Shown here in pieces: positions 32,793 to 40,798 of a DNA stretch of 40,941 nucleotides. The notes beneath the pieces are model-generated. The model had not been told where the DNA came from. It was given only the letters and a program-made list of their open reading frames with translations, and did not search any database. Both the position numbers and the translations under genes were made by a program. The stretch is taken from assembly GCF_051967575.1 (NCBI RefSeq), contig NZ_JBQCJW010000033.1, positions 1-40,941 of the forward strand, in the 5' to 3' direction. Position 1 is the first letter of the stretch, and each line of letters opens with the position of its first letter. The DNA is from Solibacillus silvestris_B. GTDB lineage: Bacteria; Bacillota; Bacilli; Bacillales_A; Planococcaceae.

Positions 32793-33736
32793 TAGCGTAC
32801 ACTGTCCCCTTTCCCCAGCTTAATTCGCGGGTCGACAATCGCCATCAGCAAATCCCCCAAAATCAAACCAATAATTCCTAGCGAAGAAAATACAAGGACA
32901 AGGCCTTGTACGACATTATTATCCTGGCGCTGAATCGCATCAACCAATAATCCGCCCATGCCCGGAATCGAAAATAACGATTCAATATAAATCGAACCGG
33001 TAATCGTGAATAAAATAGTCGCCGGCAAATATTGCGCCATTGGGATAAAAGCATTTCTCATGACATGGCGGAACATGATTGTACGCTCTGCTACCCCTTT
33101 TGCGCGTGCAAGCTTAATATAATCTTTATTCAGCTCATCTACCATATAGCGTCTCATCCACATCGCATAAGAAGCAATCGGGCCGAGCGCCAAACAAATG
33201 AGCGGCAAAATAAAGCTCCGCGGATTGTATTCATCGAAAAGCATCGGCAAGTTAAACCAGTCCGAAATATACATTTGGATCAGCAAAAAATATACCATCG
33301 CCGGTACAGCCACAATGAAGACAATATAGCCCGTTCCTAAACGATCCAGCCAGCGTCCCTTGAATTGCGCCATTAAAATGCCTAAAGGAACACCAACTAA
33401 AAGTGATAAAGCGACTGCCCCTAAACCAAAAACTATAGAATACATCATTTTATCCTGAATAATATCCAAAACCGGAACATCTGTGCGATATGTAATCGAT
33501 TTTCCTAAATCCCCTTGAAATAAATTCACATAGAAATTTTTCAGCTGTACTAATAGCGGATCACGCAAGCCTAAATTAGTTAAATACACTTCTTGCTGTT
33601 CAAGCGTCATTTTCTCCGCCGCTGCTCCTAAATAGCCCTCATCAGGCATTAAACGTAACAGGGAGAAAACAATCGTAATAATGATGAATAATGTCAAAAC
33701 TGACTGCGCTATACGTTTTCCGAGGTATTTCAGCAT
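32792..33736 (-). CDS. Oligopeptide ABC transporter permease, OppB type
   Basis: 314 residues with six membrane helices (first at about 9-28, the signature YLGKRIAQSVLTLFIIITIVF). The loop LMPDEGYLGAAAEKMTLEQQEVYLTNLGL is typical of OppB/DppB. The EAA coupling loop reads ARAKGVAERTIMFRHVMRNAFIP. AAGGAGG lies 8 bases before the ATG. Between it and the binding-protein gene lies a hairpin, so permease levels should be lower than those of the binding protein. Confidence 0.94.
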   Translation of the reverse strand: MLKYLGKRIAQSVLTLFIIITIVFSLLRLMPDEGYLGAAAEKMTLEQQEVYLTNLGLRDPLLVQLKNFYVNLFQGDLGKSITYRTDVPVLDIIQDKMMYSIVFGLGAVALSLLVGVPLGILMAQFKGRWLDRLGTGYIVFIVAVPAMVYFLLIQMYISDWFNLPMLFDEYNPRSFILPLICLALGPIASYAMWMRRYMVDELNKDYIKLARAKGVAERTIMFRHVMRNAFIPMAQYLPATILFTITGSIYIESLFSIPGMGGLLVDAIQRQDNNVVQGLVLVFSSLGIIGLILGDLLMAIVDPRIKLGKGDSVR

Positions 33737-33759
33737 GCGCGCATCCTCCTTCTCACTAT

Positions 33760-33802
33760 CAAAATAAGAAAGGAGATGCAGAAAAAAATCCTGTCATCTC
33801 CT
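33760..33802 (-). terminator. Partial terminator after the binding-protein gene
   Basis: Minus-strand AGGAGATG(A)CAG pairs with CTGCATCTCCT (33771-33802), one bulged base. TTTCTTATTTT follows. As in pst, it probably gives more binding protein than permease. Confidence 0.75.
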
Positions 33803-33835
33803 AATCTTGCTACATTTAAAAAGCGCCTAAATCAA

Positions 33836-35644
33836 TTAATTAGAAGCGTTCGCCAAAGCTTCGGCACGCTCTTTCTCCCATGCCTCTTTAGCAGACTTGT
33901 ATTCTTCATTATTCATTGGCTTTTCCAGGATAGACTGACCTTTAAATTTCTCTGATGTAACACCAAATGGCGAATATTGTGATTCAAATGGATTTAATTT
34001 TGAAGCGATATAGCCTCCTCCTCCAACAGCGTATGGAATGACAAATGCTTCTTCAATTAAAAATGCCTCTGCTTTTGCAAATAGTTCATAGCGCGCTGCC
34101 GGATCCACTTCCGCTTTTGCCGCTTCCACCAACTTGTCATACTCGCCGTTATAGCCTTCAGCAAGCTCTGGTTTGTTGTATGAACCGCCAGCAGCAAATG
34201 GATCTGTATACGTGGATGGATCTGCAAAGTCCGGTCCCCAGTTCGCTTCAAGCATAGAGAACTTCCCTGGACGGCGGATTTCGCCTAAGAAGCCTGTAGC
34301 AGGTCCCGCATATAGCTCTACATCAATGTAGTCGGCGCCTAATAGATTCTCAAGCTGTTGTTCAACGACTTGTGAGCGGTTTGCCCATTCAGGTGAGCCC
34401 GAGTTATATGGCAAGACTACTTTTACCGGGAATGTCGCTTTGCCGTTTAATGCTGCCAGTGCCGCTTCCTTATGCTTTAGCGCTAATTCTTTGTCGAAAG
34501 AATCTGTTTCCGTAATTGCCTTTAACGGCTCAAGCAGCGTGTAGTCCACGCCTTCAACATCAACGAAATTTTTCGGTGTAATTGTATTCGATATTAAATC
34601 TTGCGGATTGTACGGCTCGATTGTCAGCATTGCCGATACGCGATCAAGTGCATGGTACAGCGATTTACGGAAATCTTTGTTGTTGACTGCGACTTTCCAG
34701 TTTTCCGGTTCATATTCTGCATCATATTGCGGATCGAAGTTTAATGCATAAAAGTATGTGTAGAAGTTATTTGTATTTTGGCGCACTAAATCTTTTTTGT
34801 CCTCGCTGTTCAGCCATTCATCCAAAATGGATGTCGGAATGCTAGCCCCGTCAATTTCGCCGCGCATAAATAGCTCCGGCGCTACAGTAGCTGCCTCTTT
34901 ATTGTACTTATAGCGGATACGGTCGATTTTAACTGTTTCTTTATCCCAGTAAGCGTCGTTTTTCACAAGTACCCGTTCATTTTGAGGCTCGAATTTATCT
35001 AAAATATATGCACCGTTATATAAAATATTTTCACGGGTAGTACCGAATGTTTCACCTTTTTCAGCCAAAAATTCGCCGCTTACTGGGAAGAAACATACAT
35101 AGTTCAGCATGGATAAAAAGTATGGCGTTGAGCCTTCCAATGTGTATTCCAGTGTCTTTTCATCAAGCGCCTTTATTCCAACTTGCGTGAAATCCGTCAC
35201 TTCACCGTTATAAAAAGCATCACCGTTTTTAACTACAGTGGCAATCCATGCAGTTGACGATTCATTTTTCGCATCAAGCACGTAATTCAAGCCGTCCACG
35301 AAGTCTTGAGCGACTACATCTGCCACTTTTTTACCTTCATGATCTACCCATTTCACGCCTTCACGAAGTTTGAATGTCCATACTGACGCATCCTCATTTG
35401 ACTCCCAGCTTTCTGCCAAGCCTGGTTTTACTATGCCGTACTGATCATACTCGATTAGACCTTCCACCAAGTTTGCAGATAAGGCAAACTCATTAGTTTC
35501 CGCGGTTTTTAAATAGTTCAATGTTTTAATTTCACCTGAATATACAGTGCGGTATTCCGTGGTCTTACCTGAATCCGAAGAATCGCCGCAAGCGGCTAAC
35601 ACTAGTGCAAACATACATACTAAAGCTAATAAATACTTTTTCAT
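33836..35644 (-). CDS. Peptide-binding lipoprotein of the ABC importer (OppA/DppE family)
   Basis: 602 residues, SBP_bac_5 family. The signal peptide ends in the lipobox LAAC with Cys19. The mature protein starts with a Ser/Asp/Lys linker. The fold is evident from GEIKTLNYLKTAETNEFALSANLVEGLIEYD, LAESWESNEDASVWTFKLREGVKW, and NRSQVVEQQLENLLGADYIDVEL. It gives the importer its specificity. By operon context the ligand should be cell-wall peptides (such as L-Ala-D-Glu-DAP/Lys with D-Ala), but sequence alone cannot prove this. GGGGGAG is 5 bases before the ATG. It is the fourth gene of the operon and the first of the transporter genes. Confidence 0.95.
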   Translation of the reverse strand: MKKYLLALVCMFALVLAACGDSSDSGKTTEYRTVYSGEIKTLNYLKTAETNEFALSANLVEGLIEYDQYGIVKPGLAESWESNEDASVWTFKLREGVKWVDHEGKKVADVVAQDFVDGLNYVLDAKNESSTAWIATVVKNGDAFYNGEVTDFTQVGIKALDEKTLEYTLEGSTPYFLSMLNYVCFFPVSGEFLAEKGETFGTTRENILYNGAYILDKFEPQNERVLVKNDAYWDKETVKIDRIRYKYNKEAATVAPELFMRGEIDGASIPTSILDEWLNSEDKKDLVRQNTNNFYTYFYALNFDPQYDAEYEPENWKVAVNNKDFRKSLYHALDRVSAMLTIEPYNPQDLISNTITPKNFVDVEGVDYTLLEPLKAITETDSFDKELALKHKEAALAALNGKATFPVKVVLPYNSGSPEWANRSQVVEQQLENLLGADYIDVELYAGPATGFLGEIRRPGKFSMLEANWGPDFADPSTYTDPFAAGGSYNKPELAEGYNGEYDKLVEAAKAEVDPAARYELFAKAEAFLIEEAFVIPYAVGGGGYIASKLNPFESQYSPFGVTSEKFKGQSILEKPMNNEEYKSAKEAWEKERAEALANASN

Positions 35645-35667
35645 ACGAACTCCCCCATTTCCCTATC

Positions 35668-36753
35668 CTATTTGGCTAAATATGCCTCTATCAAAAATCC
35701 AATACCTGAAGCTTCGGTCATTTGAATATTTTCCCCTTCAAAGCTCGGTCCCCCTTCAATCGGATCTTCAACACATAAGCTCGGTCCATCCAGATCGACC
35801 ATTGTGACATTTTTATTTGCGGCCGCGAAATGTGCTGCTGCACTGACACTGATTTTCGTTTCAAGCATGCAGCCAATCATGCATTCCACACCACTCGCTT
35901 CTGCAATATGGCAAATTTGCTGTGCTTTCGAAATACCGCCTGTTTTCATAAGCTTGATATTTATTAAATCTGCTGCACGCTTTTCGATGACTTCGATTGC
36001 CTGCTTCGGAGAAAATACACTTTCATCCGCTAATATATTTGTATGCGTATTGCCTGTCACATATTGCAAACCTGCTAAATCACTATAGTGTACCGGCTGT
36101 TCGACTAGCTCGATATCCGCTCCGCGATCCTCCAGCTGTACAATAATTTTGACCGCTTCCTTAGCTGTCCATCCTTGGTTTGCATCAACCCTTAATACGA
36201 CATGGGGGCCGACTGCCTTCCGAATGGCCATTACACTTTCGACGTCATTTTGCGGACTTTTCCCTACCTTGATTTTTAAGATAGAAAAGCCTCGTTTCAC
36301 AGCTGCTATACTGTCATTTACCATCTGTTGCTCATCATTGACGCTTATCGTAATATCTGTCGTTATTTTCTTTCGGTAGCCGCCCAGCAATTTATAAAGG
36401 GGAGCATTATACTTTTTTGCCCATAAATCATAAAGAGCTATTTCCACAGCTGCTTTTGCGCTCGTATTTTGATAAAGACATTTGTCTATTCGATCACAAA
36501 GTATTGCGATTTCATCTATATCAATTCCGCATATGGCAGGTGCAATCACTTCTTCAACAGCATAGCGTATGGATTGAAGTGTTTCCCCTGTAATGACATG
36601 TGTTGGCGCTGCTTCCCCTATTCCGATATGCCCTTCGTCGGTATAAACAGTTACGACAATATTTTTTATACTATGAACTGTGCGCAATGCCGTTTTAAAA
36701 GGTGTAATAAGCGGTGCCTCAACTATGCCGACCTTTACGTTTTTTATTTTCAT
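35668..36753 (-). CDS. ykfB: L-Ala-D/L-Glu epimerase (enolase superfamily)
   Basis: Turns L-Ala-D-Glu into L-Ala-L-Glu so that ordinary peptidases can hydrolyse the wall dipeptide. 361 residues. The muconate-lactonizing subgroup acid/base lysines are K160xK162 (ILKIKVG) and K267 (NIKLMKTGG). Metal ligands are D190 (VDANQGW), E218 (LVEQP) and D243 (LADES). The D320xD322 motif (MVDLDGP), which marks dipeptide epimerases, is present and binds the dipeptide amino group. No signal peptide. The ribosome-binding site GGTGG is moderate; the gap to dppA is 13 bases. As I recall, YkfB is grouped with ykfA and ykfC in B. subtilis too. Confidence 0.95.
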   Translation of the reverse strand: MKIKNVKVGIVEAPLITPFKTALRTVHSIKNIVVTVYTDEGHIGIGEAAPTHVITGETLQSIRYAVEEVIAPAICGIDIDEIAILCDRIDKCLYQNTSAKAAVEIALYDLWAKKYNAPLYKLLGGYRKKITTDITISVNDEQQMVNDSIAAVKRGFSILKIKVGKSPQNDVESVMAIRKAVGPHVVLRVDANQGWTAKEAVKIIVQLEDRGADIELVEQPVHYSDLAGLQYVTGNTHTNILADESVFSPKQAIEVIEKRAADLINIKLMKTGGISKAQQICHIAEASGVECMIGCMLETKISVSAAAHFAAANKNVTMVDLDGPSLCVEDPIEGGPSFEGENIQMTEASGIGFLIEAYLAK

Positions 36754-36766
36754 GAATCCACCCGCC

Positions 36767-37561
36767 TTAAGTTAAAAATTGCAGCAAACGCAGCACTTCA
36801 AAATAATCGTTCGTTTCAAACTGCACTGTATTATGCGGCTTGAACGTTGCCCCAGGGTAGAACGAGTTACGGTATGCTTTAATATGATCCTTATAAATAA
36901 TTTCGACTTTAAAATGCTTCGGCAATTGTATTTGAAGCTTTGTCCGTTCAATTTTCATCGCCTGCTCGATAAGACGTCTCGTTTCTTTCACAGTTGTTTG
37001 CGGACTTACACTTATCGTTGCATGACCGATTCCTTCTTTCGTCGCGAATGTTGCGATTTGGTCATTGTAGCTTGCTATATGCTCTGTCAATGCCTGATCC
37101 CCGCTGACAAATGCAACCGGTACTTGATGTAGCGCTGCCGCATACATGTTGATTAAAAATTCACTTGCATATTCTCCATTAATTTTAATATCCGCTAACA
37201 AGCTTAATGTATGGGCAAGGGGATTTTTTTCGCTGCCGCCTTCACTGTGGTATCCTATAAAAACCGCTCGATCAAAACTTTCATCTAAACCAGCTACCAT
37301 ACACATTGGTTCTTGTGTCCAACCGCGAATAATCTTCACATTTTCCGGTAGGTTTTCAATTAAAATATTGCGACCCGAGTCATGTGCGTCCTTCAATAAT
37401 ATTTCGGTTGCCCCGCCTGCAAACGCCCCTTCGATAGCAGCAAGCACTTCGTTAGTCATTTGCTTTTGAAATTGAGCATAGTCAGGGGCGTTTAATTCGG
37501 TTTCGCTCCATACCGTCGTTCCGGTAATGCCTTCGATATCCGCGCTTATGTATATTTTCAT
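36767..37561 (-). CDS. dppA: D-aminopeptidase DppA
   Basis: Zinc D-aminopeptidase (family M55) that releases D-amino acids from the N-terminus of peptides such as D-Ala-D-Ala. 264 residues, decameric in B. subtilis. Metal ligands D8, E10 (SADIEG), H60 (KDAHDSG), H105 (GYHSE) and E134 (EYASE) and the catalytic H117 region (NPLAHT) all match. The ATG overlaps the TGA of the M15 dipeptidase gene (ATGA), so they are coupled. In B. subtilis dppA is the first gene of the CodY-controlled dpp operon. Confidence 0.96.
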   Translation of the reverse strand: MKIYISADIEGITGTTVWSETELNAPDYAQFQKQMTNEVLAAIEGAFAGGATEILLKDAHDSGRNILIENLPENVKIIRGWTQEPMCMVAGLDESFDRAVFIGYHSEGGSEKNPLAHTLSLLADIKINGEYASEFLINMYAAALHQVPVAFVSGDQALTEHIASYNDQIATFATKEGIGHATISVSPQTTVKETRRLIEQAMKIERTKLQIQLPKHFKVEIIYKDHIKAYRNSFYPGATFKPHNTVQFETNDYFEVLRLLQFLT

Positions 37562-38289
37562 ATGAATCGATACTCCTTTAATAGATGTTGTTGTATGACT
37601 GCAGCTATCGGTCCATAAATGGCATAGTCAGTCTGTTCTTTACTTGCCCAAGTTTTATTGCCGAAATCATAATGCCACCATTCTTCTTCATAGTTATGAA
37701 ACCCTGCATTTGTCATGCAATGAAACAAAATGCGCCGATTGATGTATGCTTCTTCGTCTTCAGAAGGATGATTTTCAAAATATGAAGTAGCCGATTTTTT
37801 TTCGGTTTCATCAAAAGCAGTTCCTAAATTCAGTGGATTTCCTAAGTGATCCCCTAACGTCAGATCAATTGCCCCTCCTGTTAAATGCGGTGCATGATAA
37901 CGCTCTTCCATACTTGGGAATGCGACATATTTCAACGTTTCCAGCTCTATTTGCTGTGGGCTCCATTGTGGGTATTTCCCTTCTATTTTTCTTTTTATCT
38001 CGTTATAGAGAAATGTTTGAACTTGTATAGGACGAAAACCATCATATAAAATAAAACTCAAATTTCCGGGTAGATGCTCCAGCGCTTTCAGCAAATTTAA
38101 TGCCGCTTGCTGCCGTAAATAAATTTTTTGAAGACTATTCGGTATTCCTTCGATGAAATAGCGTGGCTCAACAAATAATTTATGCGCAATTGGCCTAATT
38201 TCCACTAAAGGCTCCTCGTTTTCTTTTACAACGGGAATAAAGCTGGTTGCAGCCTTTGCATAAATCGGAATTGAGTATTTTTCCAACAT
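37558..38289 (-). CDS. ddpX: D-Ala-D-Ala dipeptidase, VanX/DdpX family (peptidase M15D)
   Basis: Zinc dipeptidase that cuts D-Ala-D-Ala. 243 residues, no signal peptide, so cytoplasmic like VanX and DdpX. The catalytic set is visible: R86 (YDGFRP), zinc ligands H135 and D142 (PHLTGGAIDLTL) and H206, and the general base E203 (EEEWWHYDFG). GGGGAGG is 7 bases before the ATG. It is the first gene of the muropeptide operon. There is no vanA/vanH/vanR/vanS nearby, so a role in nutrition, as for E. coli DdpX, is more likely than glycopeptide resistance. Confidence 0.94.
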   Translation of the reverse strand: MLEKYSIPIYAKAATSFIPVVKENEEPLVEIRPIAHKLFVEPRYFIEGIPNSLQKIYLRQQAALNLLKALEHLPGNLSFILYDGFRPIQVQTFLYNEIKRKIEGKYPQWSPQQIELETLKYVAFPSMEERYHAPHLTGGAIDLTLGDHLGNPLNLGTAFDETEKKSATSYFENHPSEDEEAYINRRILFHCMTNAGFHNYEEEWWHYDFGNKTWASKEQTDYAIYGPIAAVIQQHLLKEYRFI

Positions 38290-38524
38290 GGTTTAACCTC
38301 CCCTTACTATCCTCTTACTATATTATTAAATATTTTAAAAATTGGGAGTTTTCAGTCTTTTGTTTATAAAATATAAAATACCACAATTATTTCGTTAATG
38401 AAAGTATTTTCTTGCATTTTCATTACTATTTTAAAATATATTAGCAATTGCCTGAATTACTTTAAACAACAGTTATCCAAGAGAAATAATACATTTTATG
38501 CCAGAATTTATTATCTTTTTATAA
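38290..38524 (-). promoter_or_regulatory. Leader and promoter region of the muropeptide operon
   Basis: An AT-rich gap without a gene. A weak sigma-A candidate is TTCAGG-N17-TAAAAT on the minus strand (about 38425-38455). AATTTTTAAAATATT (38329-38343) differs at three positions from the CodY box AATTTTCNGAAAATT, about 40 bases before the first start codon. CodY controls dpp in B. subtilis. The DNA here is so AT-rich that the match may be chance. Confidence 0.3.
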
Positions 38525-38560
38525 GAAAAAAGTCTTTCACGCAAAATTAGCGCGAAAGAC
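38525..38560 (-). terminator. Terminator of the P1 peptidase gene
   Basis: GTCTTTCACGC (38532-38542) and GCGCGAAAGAC (38550-38560) pair over 11 positions with one mismatch. TTTTTTC follows on the minus strand. It separates the P1 peptidase from the muropeptide operon. Confidence 0.85.
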
Positions 38561-38600
38561 AGCCTCCTTTATGTAAATCCCCTCAGAAAGTTATATTTTA

Positions 38601-39647
38601 TTATTTGCCAAAGACGTAATTTTGTACTGTATGATTATTTCTTCCCGTTGTCGTTTGTGCTTGGGACATAGAGTTGATGATCGCCTCTTCTGTCGCCTCT
38701 GCAGCAGCCATAAATAACGTATTCATCACAGTATGGTCATCCCGCAATTGCCGACGAGTATCAAAAATGTCCTCTGTTTGATGAGCAATTTTCCGGGCGG
38801 TTGTAAAGCCTATGACGATATCTCCGCTACCGTTTGAAAAATGACTGCCTGTACGCCCTAAACCAATTCCGCAGCGTTTAATCACCCGCTTTAATTGGCG
38901 GCTGCTTAGCGGGGCATCTGTCGCAAGCACAATGATAATGGAGCCATCAGTCGGGCTGATTGTCGATTCGATATTGTCCTCTGTCATGATATACCGCTCT
39001 TTTGAAAACTCATTTGCCTGGCCAAAATTGCTTAAAACGAGACAGCCTACCGTAAAGCGTTCATTTGATGTTCCATTTACAATGCGCGATGAGCTGCCAA
39101 TCCCGCCTTTATAGCCGAAGCACATCATTCCTTTACCTGCTCCGATCGCGCCTTCTTGTGCAATTTCATTTGTCGCATTGCGAATAGCCTCTATTGCATG
39201 CTCAGGCTTAACAGCACAATGGCGAATCGAATTCAAATAGCTGTCATTGCATTCGCCGACAACGATATTCACTGTTCCTGTTGTTAGACCGATTTCTTCG
39301 TTCTGCTCAAGCATGTACTGGAGAACCCCTTGCGTAACAGCAGGCACACCAAAAGTATTTGTCAGCATAATGGGCGATTCAAGGACACCGAGTTCATCCA
39401 CTTGAATAAGACCTGCAGTTTTGCCGAAGCCATTCAAAATATAACCGGCAGCTGTCACCTTTTCCCGAAATAAATTCCCGCCATGTGGCAGAATAGCCGT
39501 CACCCCTGTACACGCAGCATCCCCGAGGTCGTTTAATGAAAATTCCAATGTCACATGACCGACACATACCCCTTCTACATCTGTTATACAATTTTTTGCC
39601 CCAGTTTGCAGTTGTCCAATGCTTAAACCCATTCCTCGTATTTTCAT
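38601..39647 (-). CDS. P1 family peptidase (DmpA-type aminopeptidase)
   Basis: N-terminal nucleophile hydrolase related to DmpA (L-aminopeptidase/D-amidase/esterase) and beta-peptidyl aminopeptidases. 348 residues, made as a precursor that cuts itself. The expected cut is Gly235-Ser236 in TDGSIIIVLATDAPL, leaving S236 as nucleophile. Other marks are the N-terminal NCITDVEGVCVGH, GGNLF, GEGAIGAGKGMMCFGYKGGIGSSSR-like region (165-188) and the late NGSGDIVIGFTTA. No signal peptide. AAAGGGGA precedes the ATG. It lies upstream of, but is separately terminated from, the muropeptide operon; a role with D-amino-acid peptides is an inference. Confidence 0.92.
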   Translation of the reverse strand: MKIRGMGLSIGQLQTGAKNCITDVEGVCVGHVTLEFSLNDLGDAACTGVTAILPHGGNLFREKVTAAGYILNGFGKTAGLIQVDELGVLESPIMLTNTFGVPAVTQGVLQYMLEQNEEIGLTTGTVNIVVGECNDSYLNSIRHCAVKPEHAIEAIRNATNEIAQEGAIGAGKGMMCFGYKGGIGSSSRIVNGTSNERFTVGCLVLSNFGQANEFSKERYIMTEDNIESTISPTDGSIIIVLATDAPLSSRQLKRVIKRCGIGLGRTGSHFSNGSGDIVIGFTTARKIAHQTEDIFDTRRQLRDDHTVMNTLFMAAAEATEEAIINSMSQAQTTTGRNNHTVQNYVFGK

Positions 39648-39713
39648 CTTTTTTCCCCTTTGCAGTATGATTTTTACAATATAATCGTAATTAAATTTCC
39701 CGAAAAAGAACAG

Positions 39714-39759
39714 CTAAAAAAGAAGATACCCCTGCTGAATTGTTTCAGGTCGTATCTTC
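39714..39759 (-). terminator. Terminator upstream of the P1 peptidase gene
   Basis: GAAGATAC (39722-39729) pairs with GTATCTTC (39752-39759), with a nested CCTG/CAGG stem. A run of T follows on the minus strand. It implies a minus-strand transcript arriving from the right, which supports the 42-residue ORF. Confidence 0.8.
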
Positions 39760-39825
39760 CTAAGTATTTTGAATCGGATTCATGTCATTTTTGAACATCA
39801 TCTGCATATATGATATTTTCATGAT

Positions 39826-39954
39826 TTAAATTTCGAGAATCCCTCTCGTCCACCGATCTACAAAGCTTTCAAATGTTATGCCATATCGGTTATACACTTC
39901 ATGATAAACAAAATAAATGCCAAGTTTATCAAGCAATTCATCATTGATCCGCAT
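39826..39954 (-). CDS. Possible small protein, 42 residues
   Basis: An ATG-started frame of 42 codons that begins MRINDELLDKLGIY and ends WTRGILEI. Its composition is protein-like (balanced charge, aromatic residues, no low complexity). A clear minus-strand terminator lies 67 bases downstream with no other gene to use it. The ribosome-binding site is poor (GAGTGG about 5 bases ahead). A 71-codon plus-strand frame overlaps on the other strand but has no ribosome-binding site. Function unknown; could be a real small protein or the tail of a decayed gene. Confidence 0.4.
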   Translation of the reverse strand: MRINDELLDKLGIYFVYHEVYNRYGITFESFVDRWTRGILEI

Positions 39955-40258
39955 TTTGACCACTCACTTTCCAATTTTTTCAGATGATGTCCTTCCATTT
40001 CCATGGAATCCTTTTCTATCTTTATACATACCCAACATTGTGCGCTGTTATACAGAAAAAGACATCCCGCTTATTGAAAGCGCATATTTTTTATATTTGG
40101 ATTTTCTCTTTCCAGAACTAGAGGGATATTGAACGACTTTTTTTATTTGCCCAAGCAGCATTCTGTTACAAACATTTCACATTCTACATTAAATTGTATG
40201 CGTTTCCTTCTATACAATTTAGTAAGATGAAAGTAACAACAACATTGGAGGGACTCTA
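39955..40258. other. Intergenic region upstream of the lipoprotein gene
   Basis: No supported ORF. Its right part holds the perfect inverted repeat at 40190-40221 and the promoter of the lipoprotein gene, whose boxes I cannot place with confidence (TAAGAT at 40223-40228 is one candidate -10). Confidence 0.5.
40190..40221. promoter_or_regulatory. Perfect 10-bp inverted repeat, possible operator
   Basis: TAAATTGTAT (40190-40199) and ATACAATTTA (40212-40221) are exact complements separated by 12 bases, so the half-sites are 22 bp (two helical turns) apart. It ends 38 bases before the lipoprotein start codon, overlapping the expected -35 to -10 region. No T tract follows, so it is not a terminator. 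Confidence 0.45.
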
Positions 40259-40750
40259 ATGAGAAGTTTAATCTTATTATTTTTTACAGCAGTTTTATTA
40301 GCTGGATGCGGAGATGCGGTCGGTGATTTAAAGGAGGCAGCGGCTGGCATAAACTCAAAGGCTAATGAAGCGGCAAGTGCGATTTCGATTGATGTACATT
40401 CCATTCGTGCAGCCGAAATCGAATTCGGCAATCAGACTTTTACAATTAATGACTTATTTAAAACTATATTACGCGATGTTCAATGGTATTATGACGGAAG
40501 CGGTGATGAACAGCTGCTAAAAGTAACGGGTACATGGCAAAATAACGGACTGTTTGCCGAGCAAAAATTCTCTGAAGATCAAAAGCAGGAATTAAAGGAA
40601 TCCGGGCAAATCGAAGTGAACCTTTCCTTCGATAATGGCATCATTGAAGAACAAAAAACGACCGTCCTTATGCAGCTAAATGGCAATACGCTTGTTGAAC
40701 GACATGGCAGTGAAATCCTTCATCACTTTTATAATATATACATACAGTAA
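40259..40750 (+). CDS. Small lipoprotein, function unknown
   Basis: 163 residues. Signal peptide with a short hydrophobic core and lipobox LAGC, Cys17 being lipidated. An Ala/Glu-rich helical stretch (about 18-45) leads to a beta-rich domain, with EIEFGNQTFTINDLFKTILRDVQWYYD and a repeated strand pattern up to LQLNGNTLVERHGSE. I do not recognise the family. GGAGGG is 6-7 bases before the ATG. The gene stands alone, with a terminator right after the stop and an inverted repeat upstream. Confidence 0.85.
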   Translation: MRSLILLFFTAVLLAGCGDAVGDLKEAAAGINSKANEAASAISIDVHSIRAAEIEFGNQTFTINDLFKTILRDVQWYYDGSGDEQLLKVTGTWQNNGLFAEQKFSEDQKQELKESGQIEVNLSFDNGIIEEQKTTVLMQLNGNTLVERHGSEILHHFYNIYIQ

Positions 40751-40751
40751 A

Positions 40752-40798
40752 AAAAATACGGTTTAACGTAACGACCATACACGTTAAACCGTATTTTT
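40752..40798. terminator. Strong bidirectional terminator
   Basis: AAAAATACGGTTTAACGT (40752-40769) pairs perfectly over 18 bp with ACGTTAAACCGTATTTTT (40781-40798). Long A and T runs on both sides. It ends the lipoprotein gene and could also end a minus-strand transcript entering from the right edge. Confidence 0.92.

Noticed and set aside
37558..38289. Glycopeptide-resistance (VanX) gene
   Set aside because: The enzyme family fits, but no VanA/VanB ligase, VanH or VanRS genes are present and the operon is catabolic, so resistance is unlikely.
39917..40132. 71-codon plus-strand frame
   Set aside because: No ribosome-binding site, no familiar composition, and it overlaps the more plausible 42-residue minus-strand frame.
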